DNA from: Candidatus Azambacteria bacterium
Lineage (GTDB): Bacteria > Patescibacteriota > Minisyncoccia > GWC2-36-17 > WO2-46-25
Assembly (NCBI GenBank): GCA_016234725.1
Contig: JACRAK010000029.1
Location: forward strand, 1 to 55,976
Direction: 5' to 3'
DNA length: 55,976 nt
Made by a program: the position numbers and the translations under genes. Below the pieces are notes generated by a model, which had not been told where the DNA came from, searched no databases, and worked only from the letters and a program-made list of their open reading frames with translations. Shown piece after piece: positions 17,554 to 27,109 of this stretch; the stretch's first letter is position 1, and every line of letters starts with the position of its first letter.

Positions 17554-19242
17554 TTATTGTTTTTCCTCCGAACCGCTCACGGGGAAAAGCCGCGAAAGGA
17601 ATATTCTTTTTACCGGAAGCGAGAACGACTGCACGACTGAAGCGAATTCCGGGATACGGAGTATGTGCGACGCGGCGCCATACACGATCGCGCCCGCGAC
17701 AAGCGCAAAGCCCCCCTGCGCAAACACGCCCGCAAACGTCTGCATATTCACCCATTGTGCGGCAATATGCAATGCCCCATACACCGCGACCGCCATGCAC
17801 GCTGCGGCTACGTTGATCTTGAACAAGGAGGGAACGATGCGCGCACTGTCAAAATGTTCCACGCGCACCATGAATGCAGAGTACAGCGCTAAGAGGTTTA
17901 TCACGCTCGCAACCGAAAACGCGAGCGGCAACGCAAGGATAGCCGCGTGCGCGAGATCAGAAACCCGAAATATCGCGCCGACCACGCGTGCAAATTCGCC
18001 GCCCGCGGTCATCAGATGAAGAAAATAAAAACTGAGGAGTGCGGCGAGCGCCGTTGATGCGATATTGATGACCACGGGGGTCTTGGTGTCTTGCAGCGCG
18101 TAAAATGCGCGTGAAAAAAGCGGTACCAAGCTTTGCGCAAAGATAGAGAGCGCGAATGCGCCGACTGCCGCCGCGGTCAAGCGCGTATCTTCCCATGAGA
18201 ACTGGCCGTATCCGAGCAGCACGCGCACGAGCTGCGCGCGCATAAGGATAAGAAACAATGAAATAGGGATCACGAAATACAGGATCTGATTGATCGCGTC
18301 ATAGAGCTTGTTTAAGAATGCATCTATGTCCCCTTTCGCGTAGCTGGCGGCAAGAAACGGGAATACCGCACTCACGAACGAAAGTGCGATGATGCTGATG
18401 GGGACGAACTGCAGATCATTCGCAAAATAAAAGACCGCGATGCTTCCCGAGGCGACCGTGGACGCGATCGCCGTGACCACCACGAAATTAAGCTGGTTTG
18501 CCACAAGCCCTACGGTGCGGGGCAGCGAAAGCCGCGCGATCTTTACAAGGCCGAGGTGCCGTAGCGTGAACTCGGGCCTGAAAGAAAACCCGAGTTGCGC
18601 AACCGCGGGGATCTGAATGAGAAAATGAAGCAACGCACCGAGTACAACGCCGACCGCAAGTCCCGCGACGCCGAATGGTTTTACGAGAAACAGCGCGCCG
18701 ATGATGATGCCGATGTTATACATGACCGGCGCGAGCGCAAAGGCAAAGAATCGCCTGCGCGCCTGAAGCATATTACCGATGATGTTGGACGCGCCAAGCA
18801 ATATGGGGCTTAAAAACATGATACGCATCAGGAGTGCGGTCTGCGCCTGCTTTTCCCCGTCAAAGCCGGGCGCGACCAGCGCCACAAGCCACGGCGCGAA
18901 CACCGCGGCGATCGCGGCACATACCGCAAACACCGTGCAAAACACGGTAAGCACGACGTTCGCGAGCCGCCACGCTTCTTCTTTATTGCGCGCCTCGTAT
19001 TCCGCGAACACCGGAATGAACACCGAACTCAATATGCCGAGAATGAGAAGGCTGTACAGGAAGTCCGGGATGAGAAACGCGGCAAAATACACATCCATCG
19101 TATCTCCCGCGCCGAATTCGCCGGCAAAAATGCGGTTGCGCAGGATGCCAAGCGCCTTGGATAAAAAAGAAAAAAAGCCGATCATGACCGCGGCGGAAAA
19201 AATGACATCGAACTCTGCGTTGAAAATATTACGCCATTTCAT
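17554..19242 (-). CDS. murJ: lipid II flippase MurJ (MviN family)
   Basis: Many TMs; LSKALGILRNRIFAGEFGAGDTMDVYFAAFLIPDFL. Confidence 0.92.
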   Translation of the reverse strand: MKWRNIFNAEFDVIFSAAVMIGFFSFLSKALGILRNRIFAGEFGAGDTMDVYFAAFLIPDFLYSLLILGILSSVFIPVFAEYEARNKEEAWRLANVVLTVFCTVFAVCAAIAAVFAPWLVALVAPGFDGEKQAQTALLMRIMFLSPILLGASNIIGNMLQARRRFFAFALAPVMYNIGIIIGALFLVKPFGVAGLAVGVVLGALLHFLIQIPAVAQLGFSFRPEFTLRHLGLVKIARLSLPRTVGLVANQLNFVVVTAIASTVASGSIAVFYFANDLQFVPISIIALSFVSAVFPFLAASYAKGDIDAFLNKLYDAINQILYFVIPISLFLILMRAQLVRVLLGYGQFSWEDTRLTAAAVGAFALSIFAQSLVPLFSRAFYALQDTKTPVVINIASTALAALLSFYFLHLMTAGGEFARVVGAIFRVSDLAHAAILALPLAFSVASVINLLALYSAFMVRVEHFDSARIVPSLFKINVAAACMAVAVYGALHIAAQWVNMQTFAGVFAQGGFALVAGAIVYGAASHILRIPEFASVVQSFSLPVKRIFLSRLFPVSGSEEKQ

Positions 19243-21371
19243 TTGATGGTTGCACGTATGATTACATCGGTAGTGCCGTCCATAGAAATTGCCGACAGGT
19301 CTCTTCCTATTTCATCGATCGCCTGCATTCCTTCGGGCGCCACAAGCGAAAAATTGACCCCCGCAGAAACTCCCGGTTGTTTTTGGAATATGAATGTCAT
19401 CGGCGTACGCGATGCCTCCTGCGTAAATGAAAATGGCAGCCGATAGCGGACGATGGCCGTAACACTTTTCTTTCCTACCGCAACCCATCCGCCAAACACC
19501 GTTTTCCCGGATTCTTCAAAAATACGCACGCCCGATGCGTCATTGCGCGTCGCGCGCTCCGACACCGCAAGATCCTCATCAATGATAAATCGCTCCTCTG
19601 CATAATCGATCTGCGGCAGTATCGTTGCCGCGGCGATCCCGGACGCTTCCAGCAGTTCTGATCCGGCAGGAACATATATCCGCATATACCGCTCGTGTTC
19701 TGCGCCCGCGCCGTTTTTGGGAACAAACTGCACCGCGACCGTATTGATGATATCCCCATTCTCTTCGATATGCGTCTCTTTCCACACATCTTCTTGTACC
19801 GCCACCGCGGCGCCGCCGACATCGCTTGATACCACCGCAAGATAATCCGCGCCTTCTTCGCTGATCACTTCCCCGCCCCACCCTTCTCTCACGATCATGT
19901 CCTGATGATCGCGTTCCGCAAGCCACACCAAAATATCCTTTTCACGCAGACCTTCCTGCATCGCCTGCATGAATGCACGGGTAGTGTCGCCCGAAAACGT
20001 CGGGAGGATTTCGCTGATCGCCCTCAGCACGTCTGTGTGCGCAAGACGCTCGCGATTTTCGCTGTTGACCAGTACCCCGTCATTCCCTTTGACCGGCCCG
20101 GTAAGCGCAAGAATATTTTTCAGCGCGCGATCGTTGAGCGCGATGACGCCGTCCGCATCGCCCCCGCCCGACTTCCCGTAAAAATAGGCTATCTTTTTTG
20201 CGGAAAGCGGGAAATCCAAAAACCAATTCGCGTCATGGAGCGCCCACGCGGTGGCGGTCTTCTGGATCGGCTCGGGGGGAACCACATTCACCTGAAGCTG
20301 GCCGTCAACGCCATAGACATCATCAAAAACAATACCGGTGATCGCACCGCCTTGCGTCGTAATAACTCCCACGGAACGGATCGCGCCGCCGGTCGCCCGG
20401 GCGACAGCGCCGTCTTGCGCGACCAATACGAATTTCCGGGGACGCTCCACGCCCAGCGCCCATACGGCAAGTTTCAAATACGATGCGAGCCGTCCCGCAT
20501 GCGCGCCCGCGAGCGCAAGCTGAGGCGCAAGCGCACCGATGTGCGTGCGCGCATCATCGGCTAAAACAGCATCGTCCTTTGCCTCGGCAAATACCTCCTC
20601 CACTCTGCGTGATACGCTAGACGCCTCTGCTATCCCCACCAGCGCGTCACCGATCGATTCCCCCGCTGTCGCGCCCGCATACACATCCTTCATGCGAAAG
20701 AAAGAAGCAAAGGACACCTGAAACAGCGGTTCCATTCCTTGGGCAAGTTTTTCTGCCGCACCGAGAGCCTCCCGTTCAAGTGCCGAGACGCCTGCGGATG
20801 CGCCGCCTCCTCCCCGATGAATGAAAGAAGCGAGTGTGCCTTGCATGGAGGCAACAACCGCGCGACCGCCTTGTTCCCGCTCTGTTGCGCGCTCATGCGC
20901 GGCATGGAACAGAAACATCGCTTGTGCAAGATCAAATTGGGCCAGTGACCGTTGCGCGGAAAGAATGTCTTCGTACGCCGCGCGCGCGTCGGCAAATGCC
21001 GGCACTCCTTGCATGCTCCCGCTCCACCGCCATGCTGCGCCAAAAACAGCGGTAAGCACTACGACGCCGAACGCTCCCGTGAGCGCAATGCGCCATAGAA
21101 AAGAAAATCGGGAACTAAAAGGCGGCGGCGCGGCAACGCGCTGCCATTGCGGCCCTTGCGCCGCCTGTTCGCGCTGATATTGCTCAAAGTATACGTTGCT
21201 TTGCTGATTCGTGTGTTTGAGGTAGAACCGGGCAAATTGCGACTCTTCCCATTCGTGTTCCACGTCAAACGGCGCGTCGCGCTCGGATGCAGCAAATATG
21301 CTTTGTTCCTTTTTTTGTTTTTCCGAAGAAGAGCCGCTCATATCCTTTGTATTAACATGCGGACCGATCAC
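19239..21371 (-). CDS. DUF4012-type membrane-anchored protein
   Basis: KFVLVAQDGAVARATGGAIRSVGVIT, NWFLDFPLSAKKIAYFYGKSGGGDADGVIALN. Confidence 0.7.
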   Translation of the reverse strand: MIGPHVNTKDMSGSSSEKQKKEQSIFAASERDAPFDVEHEWEESQFARFYLKHTNQQSNVYFEQYQREQAAQGPQWQRVAAPPPFSSRFSFLWRIALTGAFGVVVLTAVFGAAWRWSGSMQGVPAFADARAAYEDILSAQRSLAQFDLAQAMFLFHAAHERATEREQGGRAVVASMQGTLASFIHRGGGGASAGVSALEREALGAAEKLAQGMEPLFQVSFASFFRMKDVYAGATAGESIGDALVGIAEASSVSRRVEEVFAEAKDDAVLADDARTHIGALAPQLALAGAHAGRLASYLKLAVWALGVERPRKFVLVAQDGAVARATGGAIRSVGVITTQGGAITGIVFDDVYGVDGQLQVNVVPPEPIQKTATAWALHDANWFLDFPLSAKKIAYFYGKSGGGDADGVIALNDRALKNILALTGPVKGNDGVLVNSENRERLAHTDVLRAISEILPTFSGDTTRAFMQAMQEGLREKDILVWLAERDHQDMIVREGWGGEVISEEGADYLAVVSSDVGGAAVAVQEDVWKETHIEENGDIINTVAVQFVPKNGAGAEHERYMRIYVPAGSELLEASGIAAATILPQIDYAEERFIIDEDLAVSERATRNDASGVRIFEESGKTVFGGWVAVGKKSVTAIVRYRLPFSFTQEASRTPMTFIFQKQPGVSAGVNFSLVAPEGMQAIDEIGRDLSAISMDGTTDVIIRATIK

Positions 21372-22740
21372 GAAGCACCAGCATAACCGTCCTCAGTAAT
21401 ATTTTAATATCCAAAAAAAGCGACCAATTCTCGATATAATACGTATCAAGCTTGACCTCTTCTTCAAACGGCAGATTCGAAGACCCCGAGATCTGCGCCA
21501 TCCCGGTCATGCCCGCTTTCACCACCAGCAGTTTTTTATGATGTCGTTCATATTGGCCTACCTCTTCCGGCTCATGCGGGCGCGGTCCCACGAGGCTCAT
21601 TTCCCCTTTCAGCACGTTAAAAAGCTGCGGCAACTCATCGATGCGCGTCCTGCGCAGCGCTTTCCCGATACGCGTCACCCGCGGATCATTGTGCATTTTA
21701 AATAACGGGCCGCCGTCATTTCGCTCATTGAATTCCGCAAGCTGTTCTTTCATTTCATGCGCGCGATCAACCATGGAGCGGAATTTATACATCGAAAATT
21801 TCTTTCCTAATGTGATGCGGTCAAGCGCCACAAACACCGGCCCCTGCGAATCGAGTTTCACCAGTATCGCCGTTGCCGCAAACAAGGGCGACAGCGTAAT
21901 GAGCCCCGCCGCCGCGCCAACGCAATCCATGATCCGCTTGATCACCCGCCCCCACCCATCAAGCGCGGTGTGCTTCACCTCAATGAGCGGAATGCCGCCC
22001 ACCACGTCCACCTCCACATTCGTCGTAAGCGCCTGAAAAAGCGTCGGCGCAAAACGGAACGTCAAATGCCGATCGCGGCAGAATTCCGCAAGCTCCACGA
22101 TCGCTTCTTTGCCGTAATCCGCGCGCCCCACGATGACCGCATCAATGCCTGGGTTTTCGATCGCTTGTTTTATTCCTTCCAGATCAAGCGCCGCGATCTG
22201 TTTTACCACGCGATACCGCAGCGAAGGATTGCGTCCTATTTCGCGTTTAAGGATATCCGAAACCTCGTCATCGCCGATAATGAGCGCGCGTTTTACGCCA
22301 AACTGATATCGCACCGCGCAATACCGCTCCACCACGCGAAGCACCATCCTCCCTAAAAACACATAGCCGATCGTAAGCGCCCATGCGGCGATCACGATGA
22401 ACCTCGAATCAAACCATTCACGCGTGATAAAGATGTAAATGATGATGGCCATCATCGCAAACGACGCCGCAGCGACCACTTGGAAAAATTCTTGGATGAT
22501 GTCCCCGCGCCTTGAGCGATACAGGCCGATGAGCGCGAACATCGCCATGCAAAAAGGAATGAATGACAGAAGAATAATGATGTACTTCTCAAGCGGCAGA
22601 TTCAAATAAAAGAGCACCGGACGATACTGGCTGACCAGCGCGCTGGTGCGCAAAAAATACGCGGAGATGCCCGCGAAAAACAGCATGATAAAATCAACCG
22701 GCACAAGCGCGACCGTGAACAAAAGCGCCGCTTTTTTCAT
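21352..22740 (-). CDS. polyprenyl-phosphate sugar phosphotransferase (exopolysaccharide initiating transferase)
   Basis: N-terminal TMs; KRIMDCVGAAAGLITLSPLFAATAI, KFRSM, RIDELPQLFNVLKGEMSLVGPRPHEPEEV. Confidence 0.92.
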   Translation of the reverse strand: MKKAALLFTVALVPVDFIMLFFAGISAYFLRTSALVSQYRPVLFYLNLPLEKYIIILLSFIPFCMAMFALIGLYRSRRGDIIQEFFQVVAAASFAMMAIIIYIFITREWFDSRFIVIAAWALTIGYVFLGRMVLRVVERYCAVRYQFGVKRALIIGDDEVSDILKREIGRNPSLRYRVVKQIAALDLEGIKQAIENPGIDAVIVGRADYGKEAIVELAEFCRDRHLTFRFAPTLFQALTTNVEVDVVGGIPLIEVKHTALDGWGRVIKRIMDCVGAAAGLITLSPLFAATAILVKLDSQGPVFVALDRITLGKKFSMYKFRSMVDRAHEMKEQLAEFNERNDGGPLFKMHNDPRVTRIGKALRRTRIDELPQLFNVLKGEMSLVGPRPHEPEEVGQYERHHKKLLVVKAGMTGMAQISGSSNLPFEEEVKLDTYYIENWSLFLDIKILLRTVMLVLRDRSAC

Positions 22741-22777
22741 AGTACCCGCATCATAGCGAAATACCGCGTATTATTCA

Positions 22778-22901
22778 ACCCGCCTAAATTTTTGCACTCA
22801 TGTGCACGATGCTGGCCACATATCTGCTCTGGTTCTAGTATTGCAACCGTATAAAACCGTTTGTTTAAAGAGCTACTTTTAGTGCAAAAACTTAGGCGGG
22901 T
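22778..22901. repeat. palindromic element F4a
   Basis: ACCCGCCTAAATTTTTGCACT ... AGTGCAAAAACTTAGGCGGGT, 20/21 match. Confidence 0.9.
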
Positions 22902-22980
22902 CAATCCCAAAAAATATGCCCGCTCCTCACTAATAAGGAAAAGGCGGCATATATAAGGAAATTCACCGCATGAAATTGGG

Positions 22981-23022
22981 AAAATATAAGTTCCTCAGAG
23001 CAAGACTTGAGGAACCTATATT
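22981..23022. repeat. intergenic hairpin
   Basis: AAATATAAGTTCCTCA-GAGCAAGACT-TGAGGAACCTATATTT. Confidence 0.7.
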
Positions 23023-23097
23023 TCGTCTTCACTCGGACGCTGTGCACGAGATTACTCGTCCCCGCGCTCCTCGCTAGCCAAAATAAGGAAATATAAA

Positions 23098-23126
23098 CAA
23101 AAAGCGAGGAAATCCTCGCTTTTTTG
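23098..23126. terminator. intrinsic terminator downstream of rnpB
   Basis: AAAAAGCGAGGAAATCCTCGCTTTTTT. Confidence 0.85.
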
Positions 23127-23129
23127 CAT

Positions 23130-23617
23130 ACGGGCATTCGGAGCAAACCGGTGAAGATGTACGTAAGCCGGATTCTGTTCCGCCAGCCGGAAAACCGGCC
23201 GGTCGGCGACGATCATTTCTCTTGTCACCGCATTACTGCGGTGATCATGCGACTACCTGCTTTCAAGGAAAGCATATTGTCTTGCACCCGACAAGGATTT
23301 GGCCGTTTCACCCCCGGTGTTGCCATCGGGGCTCGCCCTTGCTCGCTTGCGCGAGAAGGGCGCCTTCCGTCTTTCGTTGGAAAGCGTCTCTGTTCGCACC
23401 TCTAAGGTCGCCCTCGACGGCCGTTAGCCGCTGCCGTTGCCCGCCCAAATTTTTTATCTCTTGACTTTTTGTCGCGCATGCGCAAACGGCGTTTTTCGCG
23501 TTCGCAAAAAATAAAAAATTTGGGCGGGCGGGTGTCCGGACTTTCCTCTCCCCCGCGTTACCGCGTGAGAGCGATCGTCTGTGCATCTTAGCATCCCGGT
23601 TTGCTCCGGATGCCCGT
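23130..23617 (-). ncRNA. rnpB: RNase P RNA (bacterial type A-like), with an inserted palindrome
   Basis: Minus strand GAGGAAAGTCCGGAC near 5', GGTGAAACGGCCAAAT mid, GAACAGAATCCGGCTTACGTACATCTTCACC at 3'; ends close in a long P1-like stem. Confidence 0.93.
23439..23529. repeat. palindromic element F4b inside rnpB
   Basis: GCCCGCCCAAATTTTTTAT ... ATAAAAAATTTGGGCGGGC, perfect 19-bp IR, 91 bp total. Confidence 0.9.
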
Positions 23618-23892
23618 AAAATATCCGATGAAATGAACAAAATATCGCCTTTATAGTATACAAGAAAGCGTCTAAAAAGTCAAATCATCGCGGCAAAAAA
23701 AACGGTTCGCGCGCGTATTGACACGGGGGTTATCCACTCCTTTGCGCATCACTTGCGCGCTGTGATATGATACGAAAATACGGAGAAAAATTAGCCCCTT
23801 TATTTATCATATTATAACTATTAAGAAGACGGGATTGCGATTTGTGTCTGCGCGCAACGCGCAGACAAATCGGGAACCCATTTTTTATCACT

Positions 23893-25959
23893 ATGCCCGC
23901 CGCAATAAAGTTCACAGAGATCCGCAAACGAGATGGGAGGATCGTTCCTTTTGACAAAGACAAGATCACTGCGGCGCTCGAAAAAGCGGGGTTCGCGACC
24001 GGTGAATTCGGGCATGATGTTGCGGCACATTTGATGCAGCGGGCGCTTGATGTCACGCAGGAGAAGATCGCGGGCAAGGTCCCCATGGTGGAAGAGATCC
24101 AAGATGCCGTTGAAGAGGCGCTCCTTGGCTCGCGCTACAAAAAAACCGCAAAGGCGTATATTATTTACCGCGACCAGCACGCAAAAATGCGTGAATTGGT
24201 GTCTGCGGCAAATGTGGACCTGGTAGACAGCTATCTGGAGAAGCTCGACTGGCAAGTGCGCGAGAACAGCAACATGTCGTACTCGCTCCAGGGGCTTAAT
24301 AACTACCTTTCTTCTGAGATCAGCAAGATCTACTGGATGAACAAGATCTATACGCCCGAGATCGCCAAAGCGCACATGGGAGGCGACCTCCACATCCACG
24401 ATCTCAACCTCCTTGCGTCGTATTGCGTCGGGTGGGACCTGCAACACCTGATCGCGGAGGGTTTTAAAGGCGTCCCCGGCAAAGCGGAAAGCAAACCGCC
24501 CAAGCATTTCCGCAGCGCACTCGGCCAAGTGGTGAACTTCTTTTATACACTCCAGGGGGAATCGGCCGGCGCACAGGCGTTCTCCAACTTCGATACACTG
24601 CTTGCGCCGTTCATCCGTTACGACAACCTTACCTATGACGAAGTAAAACAAGCGATGCAGGAGTTCATGTTCAATATGAACGTGCCGACGCGCGTCGGCT
24701 TCCAGACGCCGTTCACCAACATTACGATGGATATGCATCCGTCGTCGATCTACGCGAAGTCCCCCGTCGTCATCGGCGGCAAGCCGCAAAAAGAAACATA
24801 CGGCGAATTCCAAAAAGAGATGGACATGCTCAACAAAGCGTTCTTTGAAGTGATGATCGCGGGCGACGCGAAAGGCAGGCCGTTCACATTCCCCATTCCT
24901 ACCTATAACATCACCAATGATTTTGAATGGGACAATCCGAACTTCAAGCCGTTGTGGGAGATGACCGCAAAATACGGCATCCCGTATTTTGCGAACTTCG
25001 TGAATTCGGACATGTCCCCCGACGACTCGCGTTCCATGTGCTGCCGGTTGCGGCTTGACCTGCGCGCGCTTGAGCGCCGCGGCGGCGGCCTGTTCGGCGC
25101 CAACCCGCTCACCGGTTCCATCGGCGTTGTCACCATCAATCTCCCCCGTATCGGGTATCTCGCAAAATCAAAGGAAGATTTCTTTGCCCGCGTTGAAAAA
25201 CTGATGAAGATCGCGCGGGAAAGCCTTGAGATCAAGCGCAAATGCCTTGAGCGCTTCACTGACCGCGATCTGTATCCATATACGAAGTTCTACCTTGCGA
25301 GCGTGAAACAGCGCTTCAATCAATACTGGGCGAACCACTTCTCCACCATCGGCATCGTAGGGATGAACGAAGCATGTCTTAATCTCCTCAAAAAAAGCAT
25401 CACGGATGATGAGGGGCATGCATTCGCGGAATCAGTGCTTGATTTCATGCGCGATAAACTCCTTGAGTTCCAAGATGAGACCGGCAATCACTATAATCTT
25501 GAAGCGACCCCCGCCGAAGGCACCGCATACCGCCTCGCAAAGATAGACAAAGCGGCGTACCCAGACATTGTCTGCGCGAACGAAAAGCAATATAGAGAAG
25601 GCGCAAAGCCGTTTTACACGAACTCGACGCACCTCCCCGTCGGGCACACCGACGATATCTTTGAAGCGCTCGACCTTCAAGACAGCCTGCAAACGCGCTA
25701 TACCGGCGGCACCGTGCTCCATGGGTTCATCGGCGAAAGCATGCCGTCAGCGGAAGCAACGAAGAACTTGGTCAAAAAAGTCGTTTCGCAATACCGTTTG
25801 CCGTATTTCACGATCACACCGACATTCAGTATTTGCCCGACGCACGGATATATCCCCGGAGAACACTACTATTGCCCGCGCTGCGATGAAGCGCTTGAAC
25901 AACATAATGCCGTACCGGCACAAAAAAAGGTCGAAGAAGCAGCAGTGGTAAAAAAATAA
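23893..25959 (+). CDS. nrdD: anaerobic ribonucleoside-triphosphate reductase, catalytic barrel lacking the C-terminal glycyl-radical segment
   Basis: ATP-cone IRKRDGRIVPFDKDKITAAL; NrdD core; zinc-site remnant SICPTHGYIPGEHYYCPRCDEAL at C-terminus. Confidence 0.94.
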   Translation: MPAAIKFTEIRKRDGRIVPFDKDKITAALEKAGFATGEFGHDVAAHLMQRALDVTQEKIAGKVPMVEEIQDAVEEALLGSRYKKTAKAYIIYRDQHAKMRELVSAANVDLVDSYLEKLDWQVRENSNMSYSLQGLNNYLSSEISKIYWMNKIYTPEIAKAHMGGDLHIHDLNLLASYCVGWDLQHLIAEGFKGVPGKAESKPPKHFRSALGQVVNFFYTLQGESAGAQAFSNFDTLLAPFIRYDNLTYDEVKQAMQEFMFNMNVPTRVGFQTPFTNITMDMHPSSIYAKSPVVIGGKPQKETYGEFQKEMDMLNKAFFEVMIAGDAKGRPFTFPIPTYNITNDFEWDNPNFKPLWEMTAKYGIPYFANFVNSDMSPDDSRSMCCRLRLDLRALERRGGGLFGANPLTGSIGVVTINLPRIGYLAKSKEDFFARVEKLMKIARESLEIKRKCLERFTDRDLYPYTKFYLASVKQRFNQYWANHFSTIGIVGMNEACLNLLKKSITDDEGHAFAESVLDFMRDKLLEFQDETGNHYNLEATPAEGTAYRLAKIDKAAYPDIVCANEKQYREGAKPFYTNSTHLPVGHTDDIFEALDLQDSLQTRYTGGTVLHGFIGESMPSAEATKNLVKKVVSQYRLPYFTITPTFSICPTHGYIPGEHYYCPRCDEALEQHNAVPAQKKVEEAAVVKK

Positions 25960-25969
25960 TTCACACCTT

Positions 25970-26122
25970 ATGGAAAACGAGAAACGTCAGCGCTGTGAAG
26001 TATACTCCCGCGTCGTCGGCTACCTCCGCCCCGTGTCCCAGTGGAACGAAGGCAAACAGGAGGAATTCAACGACCGTAAAGAGTATAACAAACAACTCGA
26101 AGTGACCGACTGCGCCTGCTAA
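25970..26122 (+). CDS. separately encoded glycyl-radical segment of NrdD (50 aa)
   Basis: MENEKRQRCEVYSRVVGYLRPVSQWNEGKQEEFNDRKEYNKQLEVTDCAC contains RVVGYLRPV and the QWNEGKQEEF tail. Confidence 0.85.
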   Translation: MENEKRQRCEVYSRVVGYLRPVSQWNEGKQEEFNDRKEYNKQLEVTDCAC

Positions 26123-26157
26123 GTAAAGCTTCCGACGTGGCCTTCCCTTTGACTATG

Positions 26158-26272
26158 ACCACCGTCATTTTCAATTCTTTCTTTAATCCGTTCACGCTCT
26201 TGTATGTAAGGATCATTGAAGAGCTGCACTTCCGTTAAAATAAAAGAAAGAATTGAAAATGACGGTGGCATA
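26158..26272. repeat. palindromic element F2b (arms ACCGTCATTTTCAATTCTTTC / GAAAGAATTGAAAATGACGGT)
   Basis: Same internal blocks as other F2 copies but different, mutually complementary outer arms. Confidence 0.9.
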
Positions 26273-26278
26273 AGAACT

Positions 26279-26977
26279 ATGAATATCGGAGGATGGCAAA
26301 AAGTAAGCCTCGTGGATTTCCCGGGGAAGATCGCAACCATTGTCTTTACGAATGGTTGCGTTTTTCGTTGCAGTTTCTGCTATAACCCCGACCTCGTCGT
26401 CGGCCCCTTTCCCGCGCGCATCCTTGAGGATGAATTCTTCGCATTCCTTGAGAAAAGAAAAGGCAAGATCGAGGGCGTCGTCATCACCGGCGGCGAGCCG
26501 ACCGTACAGGCAAACCTTGTCGCCTTTATGCAAAAAATAAAAGCGATGGGGTTTGCGGTGAAGCTCGACACCTGCGGGTATCTGTCCGACCGCGTTAAAG
26601 AAGCGCTTGCAAGCGGCGCGGTGGATTATGTCGCAATGGACATCAAAGCGCCGCTTGAAAAATATTCGCTCATCACCAATATACCGGTCGAGACCGACCG
26701 CATCCTTGAAAGCATTCGCTGTATCATCAACTCGGGTATCCCGCATGAATTCCGTTCTACGCTCGTGGAAGGCATTCATGAACCTGACGATATTTTAAAA
26801 ATGGCGCAGCTTATTACGGGGGCTGACGCCTACTACCTGCAACGCTTCCGAAGCGCAGAAAAACTCATCAACGCGTCATTCAAAGAAAAAACAGCGCCAT
26901 CCGAAGCGCTGCTCAAAGACCTCGCCGCGCAATGCGAAAAATATGTGAAAAAATGCGAATTGCGCGCGGCGGCGTAA
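26279..26977 (+). CDS. nrdG: anaerobic RNR-activating radical SAM protein
   Basis: TNGCVFRCSFCYNPDL (CxxxCxxC), VVITGGEPTVQ. Confidence 0.92.
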   Translation: MNIGGWQKVSLVDFPGKIATIVFTNGCVFRCSFCYNPDLVVGPFPARILEDEFFAFLEKRKGKIEGVVITGGEPTVQANLVAFMQKIKAMGFAVKLDTCGYLSDRVKEALASGAVDYVAMDIKAPLEKYSLITNIPVETDRILESIRCIINSGIPHEFRSTLVEGIHEPDDILKMAQLITGADAYYLQRFRSAEKLINASFKEKTAPSEALLKDLAAQCEKYVKKCELRAAA

Positions 26978-26990
26978 AATATTTTGAATT

Positions 26991-27108
26991 ATACAGTCGC
27001 TCCCTGCATTCTTTCTTTTATCTTAACGGAAGAGCAGCCCTTTCATATTATCTTATAAATAAAGGGCGTGAGCGGATTAAAGGAAGAATGCAGGGAGCAA
27101 CTGACTAT
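26991..27108. repeat. palindromic element F2c (arms CAGTCGCTCCCTGCATTC / GAATGCAGGGAGCAACTG)
   Basis: CTTTCTTTTATCTTAACGGAAGAGCAGCCCTTT...AAAGGGCGTGAGCGGATTAAAGGAAG. Confidence 0.9.
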
Positions 27109-27109
27109 G

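Noticed and set aside
22901-23146. 81-aa ORF between the glycosyltransferase and rnpB
   Set aside because: Lies over hairpins and the rnpB terminator; no protein-like features
23718-23790. Sigma70 promoter for nrdD (TTGACA ... TATGAT)
   Set aside because: Spacing between candidate -35 and -10 is far from 17 bp; no convincing NrdR boxes found
23821-24813. 330-aa minus-strand ORF opposite nrdD
   Set aside because: Shadow ORF; nrdD translation is unambiguous
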